Shown piece after piece: positions 9,142-18,826 of a stretch of DNA of 61,646 nucleotides. The notes beneath the pieces were generated by a model, which did not search any database, was not told the origin of the DNA, and saw nothing but the letters and a program-made list of their open reading frames with translations. Source of the DNA: Bacteroidaceae bacterium (GTDB taxonomy: Bacteria; Bacteroidota; Bacteroidia; Bacteroidales; Bacteroidaceae); the NCBI GenBank assembly GCA_017542145.1, contig JAFXXQ010000036.1, positions 1 to 61,646 on the forward strand. Direction: 5' to 3'. Every line of letters starts with the position of its first letter. The first letter of the stretch is position 1. A program made the translations under genes and the position numbers.

Positions 9142-9684
9142 ATGAGGGTGATAGCCGGCAAATATCGTCATCGTCGGTTCGACGTTCCCAAGACCTTCAA
9201 GGCGCGTCCCACTACTGACTTTGCCAAGGAAAACCTTTTCAATGTCCTCTCCAATTATATCGATTTCGAAGATATCCACACGGCGCTCGACCTGTTTGCC
9301 GGGACTGGCAGCATCAGCCTCGAGCTGCTCTCCCGCGGATGCGCCCGGGTGGTGTCTGTGGAAAAGGACTATGCCCACTATATATATATAAATAAGGTAA
9401 AGCGCGAGTTGGGCGACGAAGCCTGGCAGCCTGTCAAGGCTGATGTCTTTACCTTCCTTGGAAGGACCAATGAGTGCTACGACCTTATCTTTGCCGACCC
9501 GCCATACGCCCTGGAACGTTTGGCTGAATTGCCCGACCTCATCTTGGGCAGCACTCTGTTAACCCCTGGTGGTCTGTTCATACTCGAACACGGCGCTGAT
9601 CACGATTTCTCCGCGCATCCGCGTTTTCTTCAGATGCGTACCTATGGCAGCGTCCATTTCTCGTTGTTTTCCGAAAACCTTTAA
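9142..9684 (+). CDS. rsmD: 16S rRNA (guanine(966)-N(2))-methyltransferase
   Basis: Methylates N2 of G966 in 16S rRNA using S-adenosylmethionine. The 180-residue protein starts with the family hallmark MRVIAGKYRHRR, has the SAM loop LDLFAGTGSISLE at residues 49-61, and the catalytic motif FADPPY at about 117-122. A run of TAT codons (HYIYINK) follows the acidic ribose-binding residue. Length and motifs are normal. Confidence 0.95.
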   Translation: MRVIAGKYRHRRFDVPKTFKARPTTDFAKENLFNVLSNYIDFEDIHTALDLFAGTGSISLELLSRGCARVVSVEKDYAHYIYINKVKRELGDEAWQPVKADVFTFLGRTNECYDLIFADPPYALERLAELPDLILGSTLLTPGGLFILEHGADHDFSAHPRFLQMRTYGSVHFSLFSENL

Positions 9685-9696
9685 GTATCTATAAAA

Positions 9697-10590
9697 ATGA
9701 AAAAAGCAGTTCTTCTCCTCTCCTTTCTCCTTGCCCTCCCTGTGTGGGCACAGCGTATCGAAATCGATGTCTGGCCTAATGGTGCCCCCAACGACAACGG
9801 GCTGTTGCCTGAAAACGAGCGTGGTGCCAACGTCGGCAGCATCAGCGGCTCGTGTGTCGCCCATCTTACCGTCTTTCCTGCCAAGAACCCTACAGGAAAG
9901 GCTATCGTCGCATGCCCCGGAGGCGGTTATACCCATCTTGCCATGAACCACGAAGGATTCAACATGGCTGATTGGTTTAATGCGCAGGGCATCACCTATG
10001 CCGTCCTCAAATACCGCATGCCGTGCGGAAAGTGGCAGGTGCCCCTCAGCGACACACAAGAGGCTATCCGTATTATGCGCAGCCATGCCGAGGAATGGGG
10101 ATGTGAGATGGTAGGCATCATGGGCTCGTCGGCAGGCGGGCATCTTGCTGCCATGACTTCCACCCATTGGGATGACCACTGGCAAGCCTACGATGCCTCT
10201 GCCTACGGCATCCGTCGTCCCGACCTCAGCCCGCGCCCTGACTTCCAGATTCTGTTCTATCCCGTGGTGAGCGTAGATGCTGCCATTACCCATCGTGGCA
10301 CGCGCGAGGGCGTCGTCGGCAAGAATCCCAACGCCAAGCAAGTCGATGCCTTCTGCAACGAAAAGAAGGTCAATGCCCAGACACCTCCTGCCTTTCTGAT
10401 GCACTCTGCCGACGACCGTGTCGTGCCGCCTGAGAATAGCATACGTTACTTCCAGGCACTCGTTCAGAACGGCGTGCCCGTGGAGATGCACATCTATCCT
10501 ACAGGAGGACATGGATGGGGCTACAACGACTCCTTCATCTACAAACCCTGCTGGACGATGGAACTTTCCGACTGGCTTCGTCGCCTATAA
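9697..10590 (+). CDS. Secreted alpha/beta hydrolase (esterase/lipase-like)
   Basis: A 297-residue exported hydrolase. A signal peptide of about 19 residues ends in VWAQ. The oxyanion motif is CPGGGYTHL near residue 73, the nucleophile elbow is MGSSAGGH (Ser145), the acid lies in HSADDRVVP, and the His in GGHGWGY. This pattern matches Aes/acetyl-xylan-esterase-like enzymes found near polysaccharide-degradation genes in Bacteroidota. The substrate is unknown. It is convergent with another secreted esterase; a perfect inverted repeat separates them. Confidence 0.85.
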   Translation: MKKAVLLLSFLLALPVWAQRIEIDVWPNGAPNDNGLLPENERGANVGSISGSCVAHLTVFPAKNPTGKAIVACPGGGYTHLAMNHEGFNMADWFNAQGITYAVLKYRMPCGKWQVPLSDTQEAIRIMRSHAEEWGCEMVGIMGSSAGGHLAAMTSTHWDDHWQAYDASAYGIRRPDLSPRPDFQILFYPVVSVDAAITHRGTREGVVGKNPNAKQVDAFCNEKKVNAQTPPAFLMHSADDRVVPPENSIRYFQALVQNGVPVEMHIYPTGGHGWGYNDSFIYKPCWTMELSDWLRRL

Positions 10591-10615
10591 CGGGCAGTTG
10601 ATAACGTAGTGGAAT

Positions 10616-10665
10616 AATTTTTTAGCGCAGTACTCTGGCAACTCAGAGTACTGCGCTAAAAAATT
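10616..10665. terminator. Perfect 22-bp inverted repeat, bidirectional terminator
   Basis: The arms at 10616-10637 and 10644-10665 are perfect reverse complements around the 6-nt loop GCAACT. Both ends are A/T runs (AATTTTTT and AAAAAATT), so a transcript from either direction forms a GC-containing hairpin followed by U residues. It lies between two convergent hydrolase genes. Confidence 0.88.
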
Positions 10666-10697
10666 AAAAACAAAATGTTTTTTGCGAGGCTAAACCA

Positions 10698-11918
10698 TTA
10701 CTTGAAAACCTTCTGGGCAAACTCGGTGAGGTAAATGCGCCAGTTGCGCCAGATGTGTCCACCCTCGGTCTCGAGGTACTCGTAGGGGTAGTTCATCTCG
10801 TCGAAATACTTGCGGAGGTCGGCGTTCTGCTGATAGAGGAAGTCGGTCTTGCCGATGGCAATCCAGTAGAGGGCGGGCTTGCCTGCGAAGAGCTTGGCGA
10901 GCTGACCGCTGACCTCGGTGCTGTTCTTCAGCTGCTGGTAGAACGATTGTCCCTGCTGTCCGCCGCCGATGCCGAGTCCGGCAGAGAAGAGGCCGATGTA
11001 GTTGAACATGTCAGGATAGCGCTTAGAGGTAGCGAAGGAGTGTCCGCCGCCCATGGAGAGGCCGCAGATGGCACGGTTCTTTTTACCCTTGGCCACTTTG
11101 TAGTGGCTCTCGATGTACTTCACGATGTCGGGGAAGCTCTCGTCCATGGAGGCTGCGGGCTGTCCGCCTGCACCACGCATCGAAGGTGAATACATGCCAC
11201 GCGACCATGCGCCTGGAGCAGCCTGACTGCCTGGGTTGCCGTTAGGCATGACGACAATCATAGGTTTGGCCTTGCCCGTAGCGATGAGGTTATCCATGAT
11301 CTGGGCCGTGCGGCCGAGGGTTGTCCATGCGTCCTCGTCACCACCTGCGCCATGCAGCAGATAGAGTACGGGGTAGTTCTTGCCCTTGTCGTAGCCGGCA
11401 GGGGTATAGACGGTCATGCGACGCTTCATCTTCAGCGTGGGGCTGTCGTACCACACCTTGGCCACGTCGCCGTGGGGTACTTCGTTGACCTGATAGAGGT
11501 CGCCCTTGTCACCCTTGTTGGCGGAGACAATGAAGATGCTGGTGAGCGAAGCTACATCGCGGTTGACATAAACGTTCGAGAGGTCGAGGGTTGTCATGCC
11601 GTTGACGCGGAAGGTGTAGGAGTAGAGCTCGGGAGCGAGAGGAGCGGAGGTGTAGGTCCAAACGCCGTTTTTCTCTTCGAGCTTGGCCACGCCGGGTGCC
11701 TCGTAGCTGCCGCGCGGGGTGTCAATCTTCTGCGGGGGAAGGAAATCGCCCGTGACCTCTACCGTGACGGCTTTGGGGGCAACAAGGTTGAACGTAACTG
11801 TTCCGTCAGGGTTGACGACGGGTGAAGTGACTTGGCTACCGCTCCAGAGAGCTTCCTGAGCCATTGCTGTTCCGACGCACACTATGCCGAGAACGAGGGT
11901 GAGAAGGATTTTTTTCAT
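10698..11918 (-). CDS. Secreted CE1-like esterase with N-terminal Ig-like domain
   Basis: A 406-residue exported protein. The signal peptide (residues 1-20) ends in AMAQ. Residues about 30-130 form an immunoglobulin/CBM48-like E-set domain, and about 160-405 form an esterase D-like alpha/beta domain. It has YLLHGAGGDEDAW, the nucleophile motif CGLSMGGGH (Ser288), a long Gly/Ser-rich loop at 228-258, and a His near the C-terminus in EGGHIWRNW. Homologues include feruloyl and acetyl esterases acting on xylan. The exact substrate is unknown. Confidence 0.87.
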   Translation of the reverse strand: MKKILLTLVLGIVCVGTAMAQEALWSGSQVTSPVVNPDGTVTFNLVAPKAVTVEVTGDFLPPQKIDTPRGSYEAPGVAKLEEKNGVWTYTSAPLAPELYSYTFRVNGMTTLDLSNVYVNRDVASLTSIFIVSANKGDKGDLYQVNEVPHGDVAKVWYDSPTLKMKRRMTVYTPAGYDKGKNYPVLYLLHGAGGDEDAWTTLGRTAQIMDNLIATGKAKPMIVVMPNGNPGSQAAPGAWSRGMYSPSMRGAGGQPAASMDESFPDIVKYIESHYKVAKGKKNRAICGLSMGGGHSFATSKRYPDMFNYIGLFSAGLGIGGGQQGQSFYQQLKNSTEVSGQLAKLFAGKPALYWIAIGKTDFLYQQNADLRKYFDEMNYPYEYLETEGGHIWRNWRIYLTEFAQKVFK

Positions 11919-11941
11919 AAACTTTGTTTTTTAAAAAAGTA

Positions 11942-14900
11942 TTAGTGAATAATAATCTTTTGTCCTTGGCGGAAGTAAATACCAGAGGGAAGTGCGCGGA
12001 TGTCAGTTCCAACGCAACGTCCGTCGGGTGAGTAAATGAGTGTACTATTGGGCATCACACCTGTTACGATGGCATCGATGCCCGTGTCGAATGGGGTGTA
12101 GAGCTGGAGTTCCGAGAGACCAAAATCAGTAAAGAGGTTGTTGTCCTGTGCCGTGTGGTTACGATAGTTCACGTCATCAACGATAATGCGGATGTGGCTG
12201 TAGGGACTGCCGAGGTCGAGCAGGGGAGAGTACCAGTCAACCTCCCTCTCGGTAACGAAACCGCCGTCCTGCGGGTAAGCGTTACCTATGTTCTGGATGG
12301 TGCAGCAGTCATGCCACTCTTCGCCATCGACAGAGGCGCTGACGGTAATGCGCATGGGGCGTAGGTAAGTCTTCGTGGAACTATATGCACGGGTGTAGAG
12401 CCAGAAGGACTGCACAGGCTTGGGCAGCGCAATTTCGATGTAGGGTTTGTCGAGGGCTGCCAGTTCCTCTGGTGTGTGAAGGGTGGGATTCGTCTGGTAG
12501 GCGGTGGAAGACTTTCCGTCGATAAGCGACGAGAGTACGTTGCGCCCTGCTCCCGGACTATTGGTGCTGAGTTGGGCGACCTCGTTAATCTGTGGGTACA
12601 GGTCGGTGAAATCGTCGCTGGGGGCATTCTTCGAGCCGTCAATCCGTATCGTTGTCTCATCGGCTGAGCCGAAACTGGAAGCTGGGATGAATGCCCATGC
12701 GGAGGGACCGTCAGGGGCCTCGCTGGGTGCAACGCCGGCAACGCGTCCACCTACTCCAAAGCCACTCATCTCAAAGTCGGCGACGCAGTCGAGCTCTGTC
12801 TGTACACAGCGGATAGCGTGAGGATCATCTATGTGAGTCTCATAGGGATTGTCGCTCAAGGGGCAGACATAGATGGGGGCTGGGCCTTCCGCCGTCAGAC
12901 GGGCATAGTCGGCATCGATGTAGGAAAGGAAGCGTCCTGTACCTTCGTTCTTTATGTAATAACGACAGCCCTTACGGGTGGCATTGACGTAGGATACTTG
13001 CCAGACAAAGTTCGGGTTGCCCGGATCAACGTTGTTCCATGCCACGAGGCTATCGCCAAAGGCATAGAGAGCCTTGACAACACCGCCTGAGAAGGCTTTG
13101 CTGGTGATGATATAGCGTCCGTCGGCAAGGTCAAACCGGAGGGAAATATTATCGTGGGCAGTACGCAGGGCTGCTTCGAGGGCAGCATACTCCTCATCGG
13201 TAGCTGTGCGGGCAGCAAGAGCCAATTGGGCTGCTTCAAGGGCTTCGAAGTAGGCCTTGACGCCAATGGGATCGTACATGGCGCTGTGGTAGTTGATACC
13301 GTCGCCCGTGTACTCAGCCACCAAGGCTGCCAATGAGGTGTAGGCAGGTGTCTCATCGGCACCCTTGAGGTATTCGAAGGGAATGCCCTCGAGCTTGAAC
13401 GAACTGAAGCTAAGGCACGACTGCCCTGTCATGTTAACGATGATACCCAGCGAAATCTCAGAGGGTTGCAGCAGGGAGAAACTGACGGTGCAGTTGTTGA
13501 GCATATCCCAGGCAAGGGCTGACGTCTCGCAGTCGTCCTCGCCCACCAGTTTCGAGCCGTAGTTGACGACGATGCGACTGGTCTGCGTGGAGGTGCCGTC
13601 GCTGAGGGTACACGAGAAGGTGTAATGACCCGCAGGGAGGTTGATGGTCTGCCAGAGGCGGTAGTCGTGCAGCTCGTCGGCAAAGTTGCTCCAGATGGTT
13701 TCGATGGTGATGTCGTTGCCATGAGCGGTATCGACGTGGGCACCTGTGACGATGCTGCCGCTCTTGATGGCATTTGCCTCTTTCCAACCGCTGCGTGCAG
13801 TACCCATTTCAAGACGCAGGAAGCGACTGCTGTTCGTGGGGTTGACAGTACCCGAGGCGGTACGATAGGGACGCTGGTAGTTGGTGAGATAGCGTGCGGA
13901 GATATCGCCTGAAGGCTCGGCTTCGAGGTCGAGGGTGAAGACGCCAAGGGCTGAGTTCCAGGCATCGCCATCAGGACCGAAGTTGACGCGGAGGGCATCG
14001 AGGCCATTGGATGTACGGTCGATGACATTGCCGCCATTTTGGTTGAAGTCGTAATAGACGCAGAGCCCGTCGTCAGCTTGAGCCGATGCGACGTCAGCGA
14101 TGGGGGCGTTGCAGTAGCGACAGATAGCCTCTTCGTCGAAGGCGGTGCTCCAGATGCGGAATTCATCCATCAGGCCATTGAAACTGTTTGTCTCGCTGCC
14201 GATGACGACATCACCTTCCCACGCGGGCGAGGTTGTGCCGAGCTTTGTGGTTGGGCTGCTGAAGACGATAGCATCGCGCCAGAAGGTAACGGCGCCAGCG
14301 TTGTAAGTGATGGCGTAGTGATGCCACTCGTTGAGGATGACGAATCCCGTGTCAGAGGTAACCTTCTTGCCGTCAAGGACAACGGTAACGGCACCATTCT
14401 CAGCACATGAGGTACTGAAGACGCTGGAGGAGAAGGTGGCGCTGCCCGTGTAGGACGAGGGACGCATCCACCAGTCGATGGTAAAGGCCGGTGTTTCGGC
14501 TGCGATGGGGGAGTGGAACTTCAAGTACTCAGTCCCCGTGAAGTGGAGGGCGGTACCCGCATCGGCGTTGCTGACGGTAAGCAGGCCGCCTTGGGTGGAT
14601 TTGTTCGTTCCCTCCGTGTTGCTGACGATGAGAGATACATCGTAGATACCAGGGGCAACGGGGACGATGACAGGATTTTTGCCGCTGATAGTGAAGCCTC
14701 GGCGGGGGTTCACAAGTTCCCATGTCCATGCTGTGGGCTCATAGCGGCTCTTGTCCTTCAGCCAAACGGTATCGCCCAACAGGACGGCTGTAGGTGTGAC
14801 ATCGAAGAACGCAGCGGGAGCCGCAGCACTTACCGTTACCTCCTGGCTGACGGATGATGACCCATAGGCATTCGTAGCGGTAAGGGTTACGCGGAAAGTG

Positions 14901-17728
14901 CCGAGAGAGGTGTAGAGGGCCGAGGCATTGGTGGTGGTGATACGCTCCACTTCAGCGCCAGGCATCTCCCAGACATAGGTACAACCATCGCCCTCCGTGC
15001 GGTTGATGAAGCTGAATCTGTCACCAGCAGGCAGTACTTCAGCTGAGGCCTCAAAAGCAGCAATGGGCGCAGAGCCTTCCTGAACGGTTATATCCATACT
15101 TCCCCAGGCCGTCTCTCCATTCGTGAAGGTAGCAGCCAGCTTTATCGTAAAGGTGCCTGCTTCGGGGAAGACGAACGTAGGATTCTTGCCGCTCACATCG
15201 GGCATCTCGGCGCCATCGGCATGCCACTGCCAGCTGACAGCATCGACAGAGGTAATGGCGCGGAATGTAGTGGGGATACCCGCTATGATAAGTTCGTCGG
15301 TAACCATTTCAACCGAGGGCTCTGAAGTGGAATTACAGAGGTCGTTGTTGATGTCTGTCTCCCATGTGCCGGTAGCCCAGAGGGTGGCGTGCTTGCCGGA
15401 GACCATTTCGCGGATGCGTACCTCATCGCCCACGTGGATGGTGTCCATGGGCAGATAGAGCAATAAATCCTCTTGTTCGGCAGGGTTGGCAATGCGGCTG
15501 TACATGTCAGCCTTGATTTCATCCTGTGTACGTACCTTCTTCCAGAGGCGGAACTCGTCCAGCCCGGCGCTCCAAAACTGATTGGTGCCTGAGTGTCCGA
15601 ATTTCAGCGTGCCAAAGGCACCCAGCCCTGAGTAGGTGTCGGAGGTGATGGCACCTTTGCGGACACCGTTGACGTAGGCTATCATGGTGTTGCGGTCGAT
15701 GACAATGGCAACGTGTGTCCATTTGCCCGTCTTGAAGGCGTTCCCCAGCACCATACGGTCGCCAGAGGTGGTGTTCCAACCGGCATAGAGCTGCCCGCTG
15801 TTGTCGGTATGGAAGAGGAAGGTTCCCCAGCCCGGGCCCAGCTGATCAACGTAGCTGCGGTTGAGGTCTGAGCGCATCCAGAATTCAAAGGTAGCCTTAC
15901 CAAGCGGCTGTGTGACAGCTGAAGGGACAGCCATGCCGCTCTCCTTCAGGATGAGGACGTTGTTGTCTTCAGACAGTGGTGCCAGGGCGAGGGCGGGATT
16001 GGACTTTGCTGATTCCTGCCGATAGTCACCACAGGCATAGACAGCGCAGACAGTATAGGGGTCACTGCCGACGGAAGCGGGTTGATAGGTGGTTGTACCC
16101 GCAGGAATCTCGGCAATCAGCAGGCTGCCTTCGTAAAGATTGTACCCCAAGAGCTCAATACCCGAGGCCTGGGGGGCTGTCCAGGCGAGAATGCCATCCG
16201 TAAGCTGGAGGTTGCGTGGCGGATAGATTTGTTCGCCGGGGACAATGACGCTGATGATGGTCTCCTTTCCTTTGTTCTGTATGGTGACGTTGTGCTTGTC
16301 GAAAGGAATCTCTATGCCGTTCGGGTCCACTTCGTAGTTCATGATGGAGGCATCGTAGATGTGTCCTTCGCCCACAGCCGTGCTCTTGGTCTTGACGATA
16401 AAGAAATACTTGAGGGGTTTCGTGCGGTCGAAGGTGAGCGTAAGGTCGGTGAGGTCGTAGCCAAACTCCATGGGTTCATAGTGCATGCCGTCGACCCAGC
16501 GTCCCAACATGGGAACCTCAGGGGCGGGTACGCTGGCTTTTGAGTCGCCGGCATACTTGAAGTGCTCCATGTTGATGGTCTGCTCAGGTCGTGTGGCGTT
16601 GAGGTCGGTAGCGATGCCGGCGCAGAGCAGCATCTCGCTGCGGCGTGAGTAGTCCATCTTCAGTTTGATGGTGCGCAGGGGGCGATAAACCTTGCGGATG
16701 TAATACGAGCCAGGTGTCCAGACTACCTGATCGGTACCTACGCCGTAGCAATACTTGTAGGGGCAGTAGATGAATCCCTTGTTCTCCCAGCCGTCACCCC
16801 ACGAGTTGGCGATGATCCAGGCTCCCACTTCGTCCTCGTCCGCTTCGCCCACATTGCCGTCGCCGTCGAGGTCGAACTCAATGCGGTCGTCATAGCCAAC
16901 GATGGTGAGGGCGTGGTTGTAGGTGTCGCCCCAGGCCTTGACGTACTTCATGCCAGCCACACCGTTTTCCTTGTTGTTCTTTGTGTTGGGGATAGCCGCC
17001 CAAGTGCCGTAGGCTGCCACACCGATACCTGCTACGCCACCTGAGTGATAGCTCTCATCGCCACAGTGGTTGTAAATCCATTCTTTCAGCATCTGGCGTC
17101 CTTCGGGGGTGTTGGTGGCAGGGAATGAGAACGACGACTCGGCTCTGTTCCACATGGCGCTGAACCATTTGTCGTAACCCTGCATCCAGCCATAGTCGTT
17201 GTCGTCGTGGGTCTGGGCGCCGAAAAGCCGGCTATAGGTTCGTCCTCCGTAGGTGACGATGTTGGGGATGCCGTTCGTACAGGCCATCACCTCCTTGTCG
17301 CTGTTCTGGTAGGTGAGCAGCCAGGTGAAGTGGGTGGGGTACATGTTCTCGGGCAGCGAGCCGTCAAGGCCGCGCCAGGCGTTGATTTCATGTCCGAACA
17401 TATAGGCGATGTTCTGTGCCGAGCCACAGGAGCCGCCATCCTGATTGAAGATGGGGGAGAAGTATTTGTCTTCGCCATTGTTGACATGGTCGGGCAACTG
17501 CACTTTGATGCCGGCACGCTGGCGTGCCTTGAAGCGTTGGTAGACCGGATTGTCCGTCTGGTGGACGGGCTCGAGGTTGAGGTCGGGAAAGAGTGTGCGG
17601 TCCACAGAAATGACGTCCTTGCCGACGACAGTCTTCTCTGTCTTGTGGTTGTTCTGGGCTATCGCCGTTGCCCCTCCTGCGAGGCAAAGGGCAACAAGCA
17701 GTATGATGTTCCAATGTGTCTTTTTCAT
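11942..17728 (-). CDS. Giant papain-like (C1A) protease with LamG, PKD-like and discoidin-like domains, T9SS cargo
   Basis: A 1928-residue cell-surface or secreted protein. Approximate order: signal peptide 1-25; papain-like peptidase 60-350 with GGSCGSAQ (Cys101), YNHALTIVGYDD (His272) and IIANSWGDGW (Asn308); a Ca-loop-like DLDGDGNVGEADEDE insertion at 286-300; Fn3-like 501-575; LamG-like 590-745; three PKD-like repeats 805-1053; second LamG-like 1060-1250; FIVAR-like helical segment 1430-1510; F5/8 type C-like 1660-1850; and a C-terminal tail with YSPDGRCVGTDIRALPSGIY that resembles a T9SS sorting signal. The binding domains suggest a glycan- or host-matrix-directed protease. Confidence 0.82.
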   Translation of the reverse strand: MKKTHWNIILLVALCLAGGATAIAQNNHKTEKTVVGKDVISVDRTLFPDLNLEPVHQTDNPVYQRFKARQRAGIKVQLPDHVNNGEDKYFSPIFNQDGGSCGSAQNIAYMFGHEINAWRGLDGSLPENMYPTHFTWLLTYQNSDKEVMACTNGIPNIVTYGGRTYSRLFGAQTHDDNDYGWMQGYDKWFSAMWNRAESSFSFPATNTPEGRQMLKEWIYNHCGDESYHSGGVAGIGVAAYGTWAAIPNTKNNKENGVAGMKYVKAWGDTYNHALTIVGYDDRIEFDLDGDGNVGEADEDEVGAWIIANSWGDGWENKGFIYCPYKYCYGVGTDQVVWTPGSYYIRKVYRPLRTIKLKMDYSRRSEMLLCAGIATDLNATRPEQTINMEHFKYAGDSKASVPAPEVPMLGRWVDGMHYEPMEFGYDLTDLTLTFDRTKPLKYFFIVKTKSTAVGEGHIYDASIMNYEVDPNGIEIPFDKHNVTIQNKGKETIISVIVPGEQIYPPRNLQLTDGILAWTAPQASGIELLGYNLYEGSLLIAEIPAGTTTYQPASVGSDPYTVCAVYACGDYRQESAKSNPALALAPLSEDNNVLILKESGMAVPSAVTQPLGKATFEFWMRSDLNRSYVDQLGPGWGTFLFHTDNSGQLYAGWNTTSGDRMVLGNAFKTGKWTHVAIVIDRNTMIAYVNGVRKGAITSDTYSGLGAFGTLKFGHSGTNQFWSAGLDEFRLWKKVRTQDEIKADMYSRIANPAEQEDLLLYLPMDTIHVGDEVRIREMVSGKHATLWATGTWETDINNDLCNSTSEPSVEMVTDELIIAGIPTTFRAITSVDAVSWQWHADGAEMPDVSGKNPTFVFPEAGTFTIKLAATFTNGETAWGSMDITVQEGSAPIAAFEASAEVLPAGDRFSFINRTEGDGCTYVWEMPGAEVERITTTNASALYTSLGTFRVTLTATNAYGSSSVSQEVTVSAAAPAAFFDVTPTAVLLGDTVWLKDKSRYEPTAWTWELVNPRRGFTISGKNPVIVPVAPGIYDVSLIVSNTEGTNKSTQGGLLTVSNADAGTALHFTGTEYLKFHSPIAAETPAFTIDWWMRPSSYTGSATFSSSVFSTSCAENGAVTVVLDGKKVTSDTGFVILNEWHHYAITYNAGAVTFWRDAIVFSSPTTKLGTTSPAWEGDVVIGSETNSFNGLMDEFRIWSTAFDEEAICRYCNAPIADVASAQADDGLCVYYDFNQNGGNVIDRTSNGLDALRVNFGPDGDAWNSALGVFTLDLEAEPSGDISARYLTNYQRPYRTASGTVNPTNSSRFLRLEMGTARSGWKEANAIKSGSIVTGAHVDTAHGNDITIETIWSNFADELHDYRLWQTINLPAGHYTFSCTLSDGTSTQTSRIVVNYGSKLVGEDDCETSALAWDMLNNCTVSFSLLQPSEISLGIIVNMTGQSCLSFSSFKLEGIPFEYLKGADETPAYTSLAALVAEYTGDGINYHSAMYDPIGVKAYFEALEAAQLALAARTATDEEYAALEAALRTAHDNISLRFDLADGRYIITSKAFSGGVVKALYAFGDSLVAWNNVDPGNPNFVWQVSYVNATRKGCRYYIKNEGTGRFLSYIDADYARLTAEGPAPIYVCPLSDNPYETHIDDPHAIRCVQTELDCVADFEMSGFGVGGRVAGVAPSEAPDGPSAWAFIPASSFGSADETTIRIDGSKNAPSDDFTDLYPQINEVAQLSTNSPGAGRNVLSSLIDGKSSTAYQTNPTLHTPEELAALDKPYIEIALPKPVQSFWLYTRAYSSTKTYLRPMRITVSASVDGEEWHDCCTIQNIGNAYPQDGGFVTEREVDWYSPLLDLGSPYSHIRIIVDDVNYRNHTAQDNNLFTDFGLSELQLYTPFDTGIDAIVTGVMPNSTLIYSPDGRCVGTDIRALPSGIYFRQGQKIIIH

Positions 17729-17761
17729 GATGATAGGGTGTTCTTTTATCTTTATGGATGA

Positions 17762-18826
17762 TTATCGTTCTCGGATGAAGTCTAATGCCTCCAGGATTTC
17801 CTCGCGTGAGGCGGTGCTGTCGAGACGTACGTCGCCAGGGGCAGCCAGCAGGGCAAACCGTACGACGTCGACAGAAAGATTCTTCTTGTCGTGCAGCATC
17901 AGGGCGTAGAGTCGTTCGTAGTCCTTGCAGCTGATGGGGCAGGGGCCATAGAGTTCGCTCAGCAGACGGGTGGTGCTGCGGAGGGTCTCTATGGAGAAGG
18001 TCGGTTCGTGGGCGATGTGGGAGAGGTAGAGTTCACCCATCATCCCCCATGCCACAGCGTAACCGTGGAGGACGGGGGTGTGCTTCTCCAGCAACAGCGA
18101 TTCGATGGCGTGGCCGATGGTATGGCCGAAGTTGAGAGCCTTGCGCAGCCCTTTCTCGGTGGGGTCGGCTGCCACAATCCGTTCCTTGATGCCTACGGAC
18201 TGGCGGATAAGGGCTGTAGCGTCTTTTCCCTGGCTGAAGATGTCAGCCAGTTCGTTCATTTGGGCTATGGCGTTGTCGTGGCTGCCGATGAGGATGTGCT
18301 TGAACATCTCAGCCATGCCGCTCAGGAGGTTTTCCTTGTCGAGTGTGGCGAGGAATCCGCCGTAGAGCACCACATGCTCAGGCTGGTGGAAGGCCCCGAT
18401 TTCGTTCTTCAGCCCCCCGAAGTTGATGCCCGTCTTGCCTCCTGTGGCAGCGTCCACCATGGCCAGCAGGGTGGTGGGGACGTTGATGTAGCGGATGCCG
18501 CGTTTGAATGTGGCTGCTGCGAAGCCTCCGATGTCCGTCACCACACCTCCGCCCACATTCACCAGCAGGCTGTGGCGTGTGGCACCCTGCTCCGAGAGCG
18601 CCCTCCACACGAGGGTCAGCGTGTCGATGTTCTTGTTGTCATCACCTGCTGCAACGGTGATGGGCTGTCCGGCAAATTCTGGAAATCCGGAAGTTCCGGA
18701 CGACAGGACGAGCGGCAGGCACTTCTCTTTCGTGTTTTCGTCGCAGAGCACAAAGACGCGGTCCGCCTTGGCTTCGCGGATGAGGTCGTTGAGGGTTTGG
18801 CTTATGTCGGTGGAGGTGATGATCAT
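17762..18826 (-). CDS. aroB: 3-dehydroquinate synthase
   Basis: Converts DAHP to 3-dehydroquinate, step two of the shikimate pathway, using NAD and a metal ion. The ATG at 18826 was chosen because it overlaps the TGA of the upstream gene (ATGA) and gives a normal 354-residue protein. The NAD-binding core NVGGGVVTDIGGF is at residues 90-102, followed by VPTTLLAMVDAATGGKTGIN. The metal ligands lie in ALNFGHTIGHAIE. The overlap implies translational coupling to the glycosyltransferase gene. Confidence 0.95.
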   Translation of the reverse strand: MIITSTDISQTLNDLIREAKADRVFVLCDENTKEKCLPLVLSSGTSGFPEFAGQPITVAAGDDNKNIDTLTLVWRALSEQGATRHSLLVNVGGGVVTDIGGFAAATFKRGIRYINVPTTLLAMVDAATGGKTGINFGGLKNEIGAFHQPEHVVLYGGFLATLDKENLLSGMAEMFKHILIGSHDNAIAQMNELADIFSQGKDATALIRQSVGIKERIVAADPTEKGLRKALNFGHTIGHAIESLLLEKHTPVLHGYAVAWGMMGELYLSHIAHEPTFSIETLRSTTRLLSELYGPCPISCKDYERLYALMLHDKKNLSVDVVRFALLAAPGDVRLDSTASREEILEALDFIRER

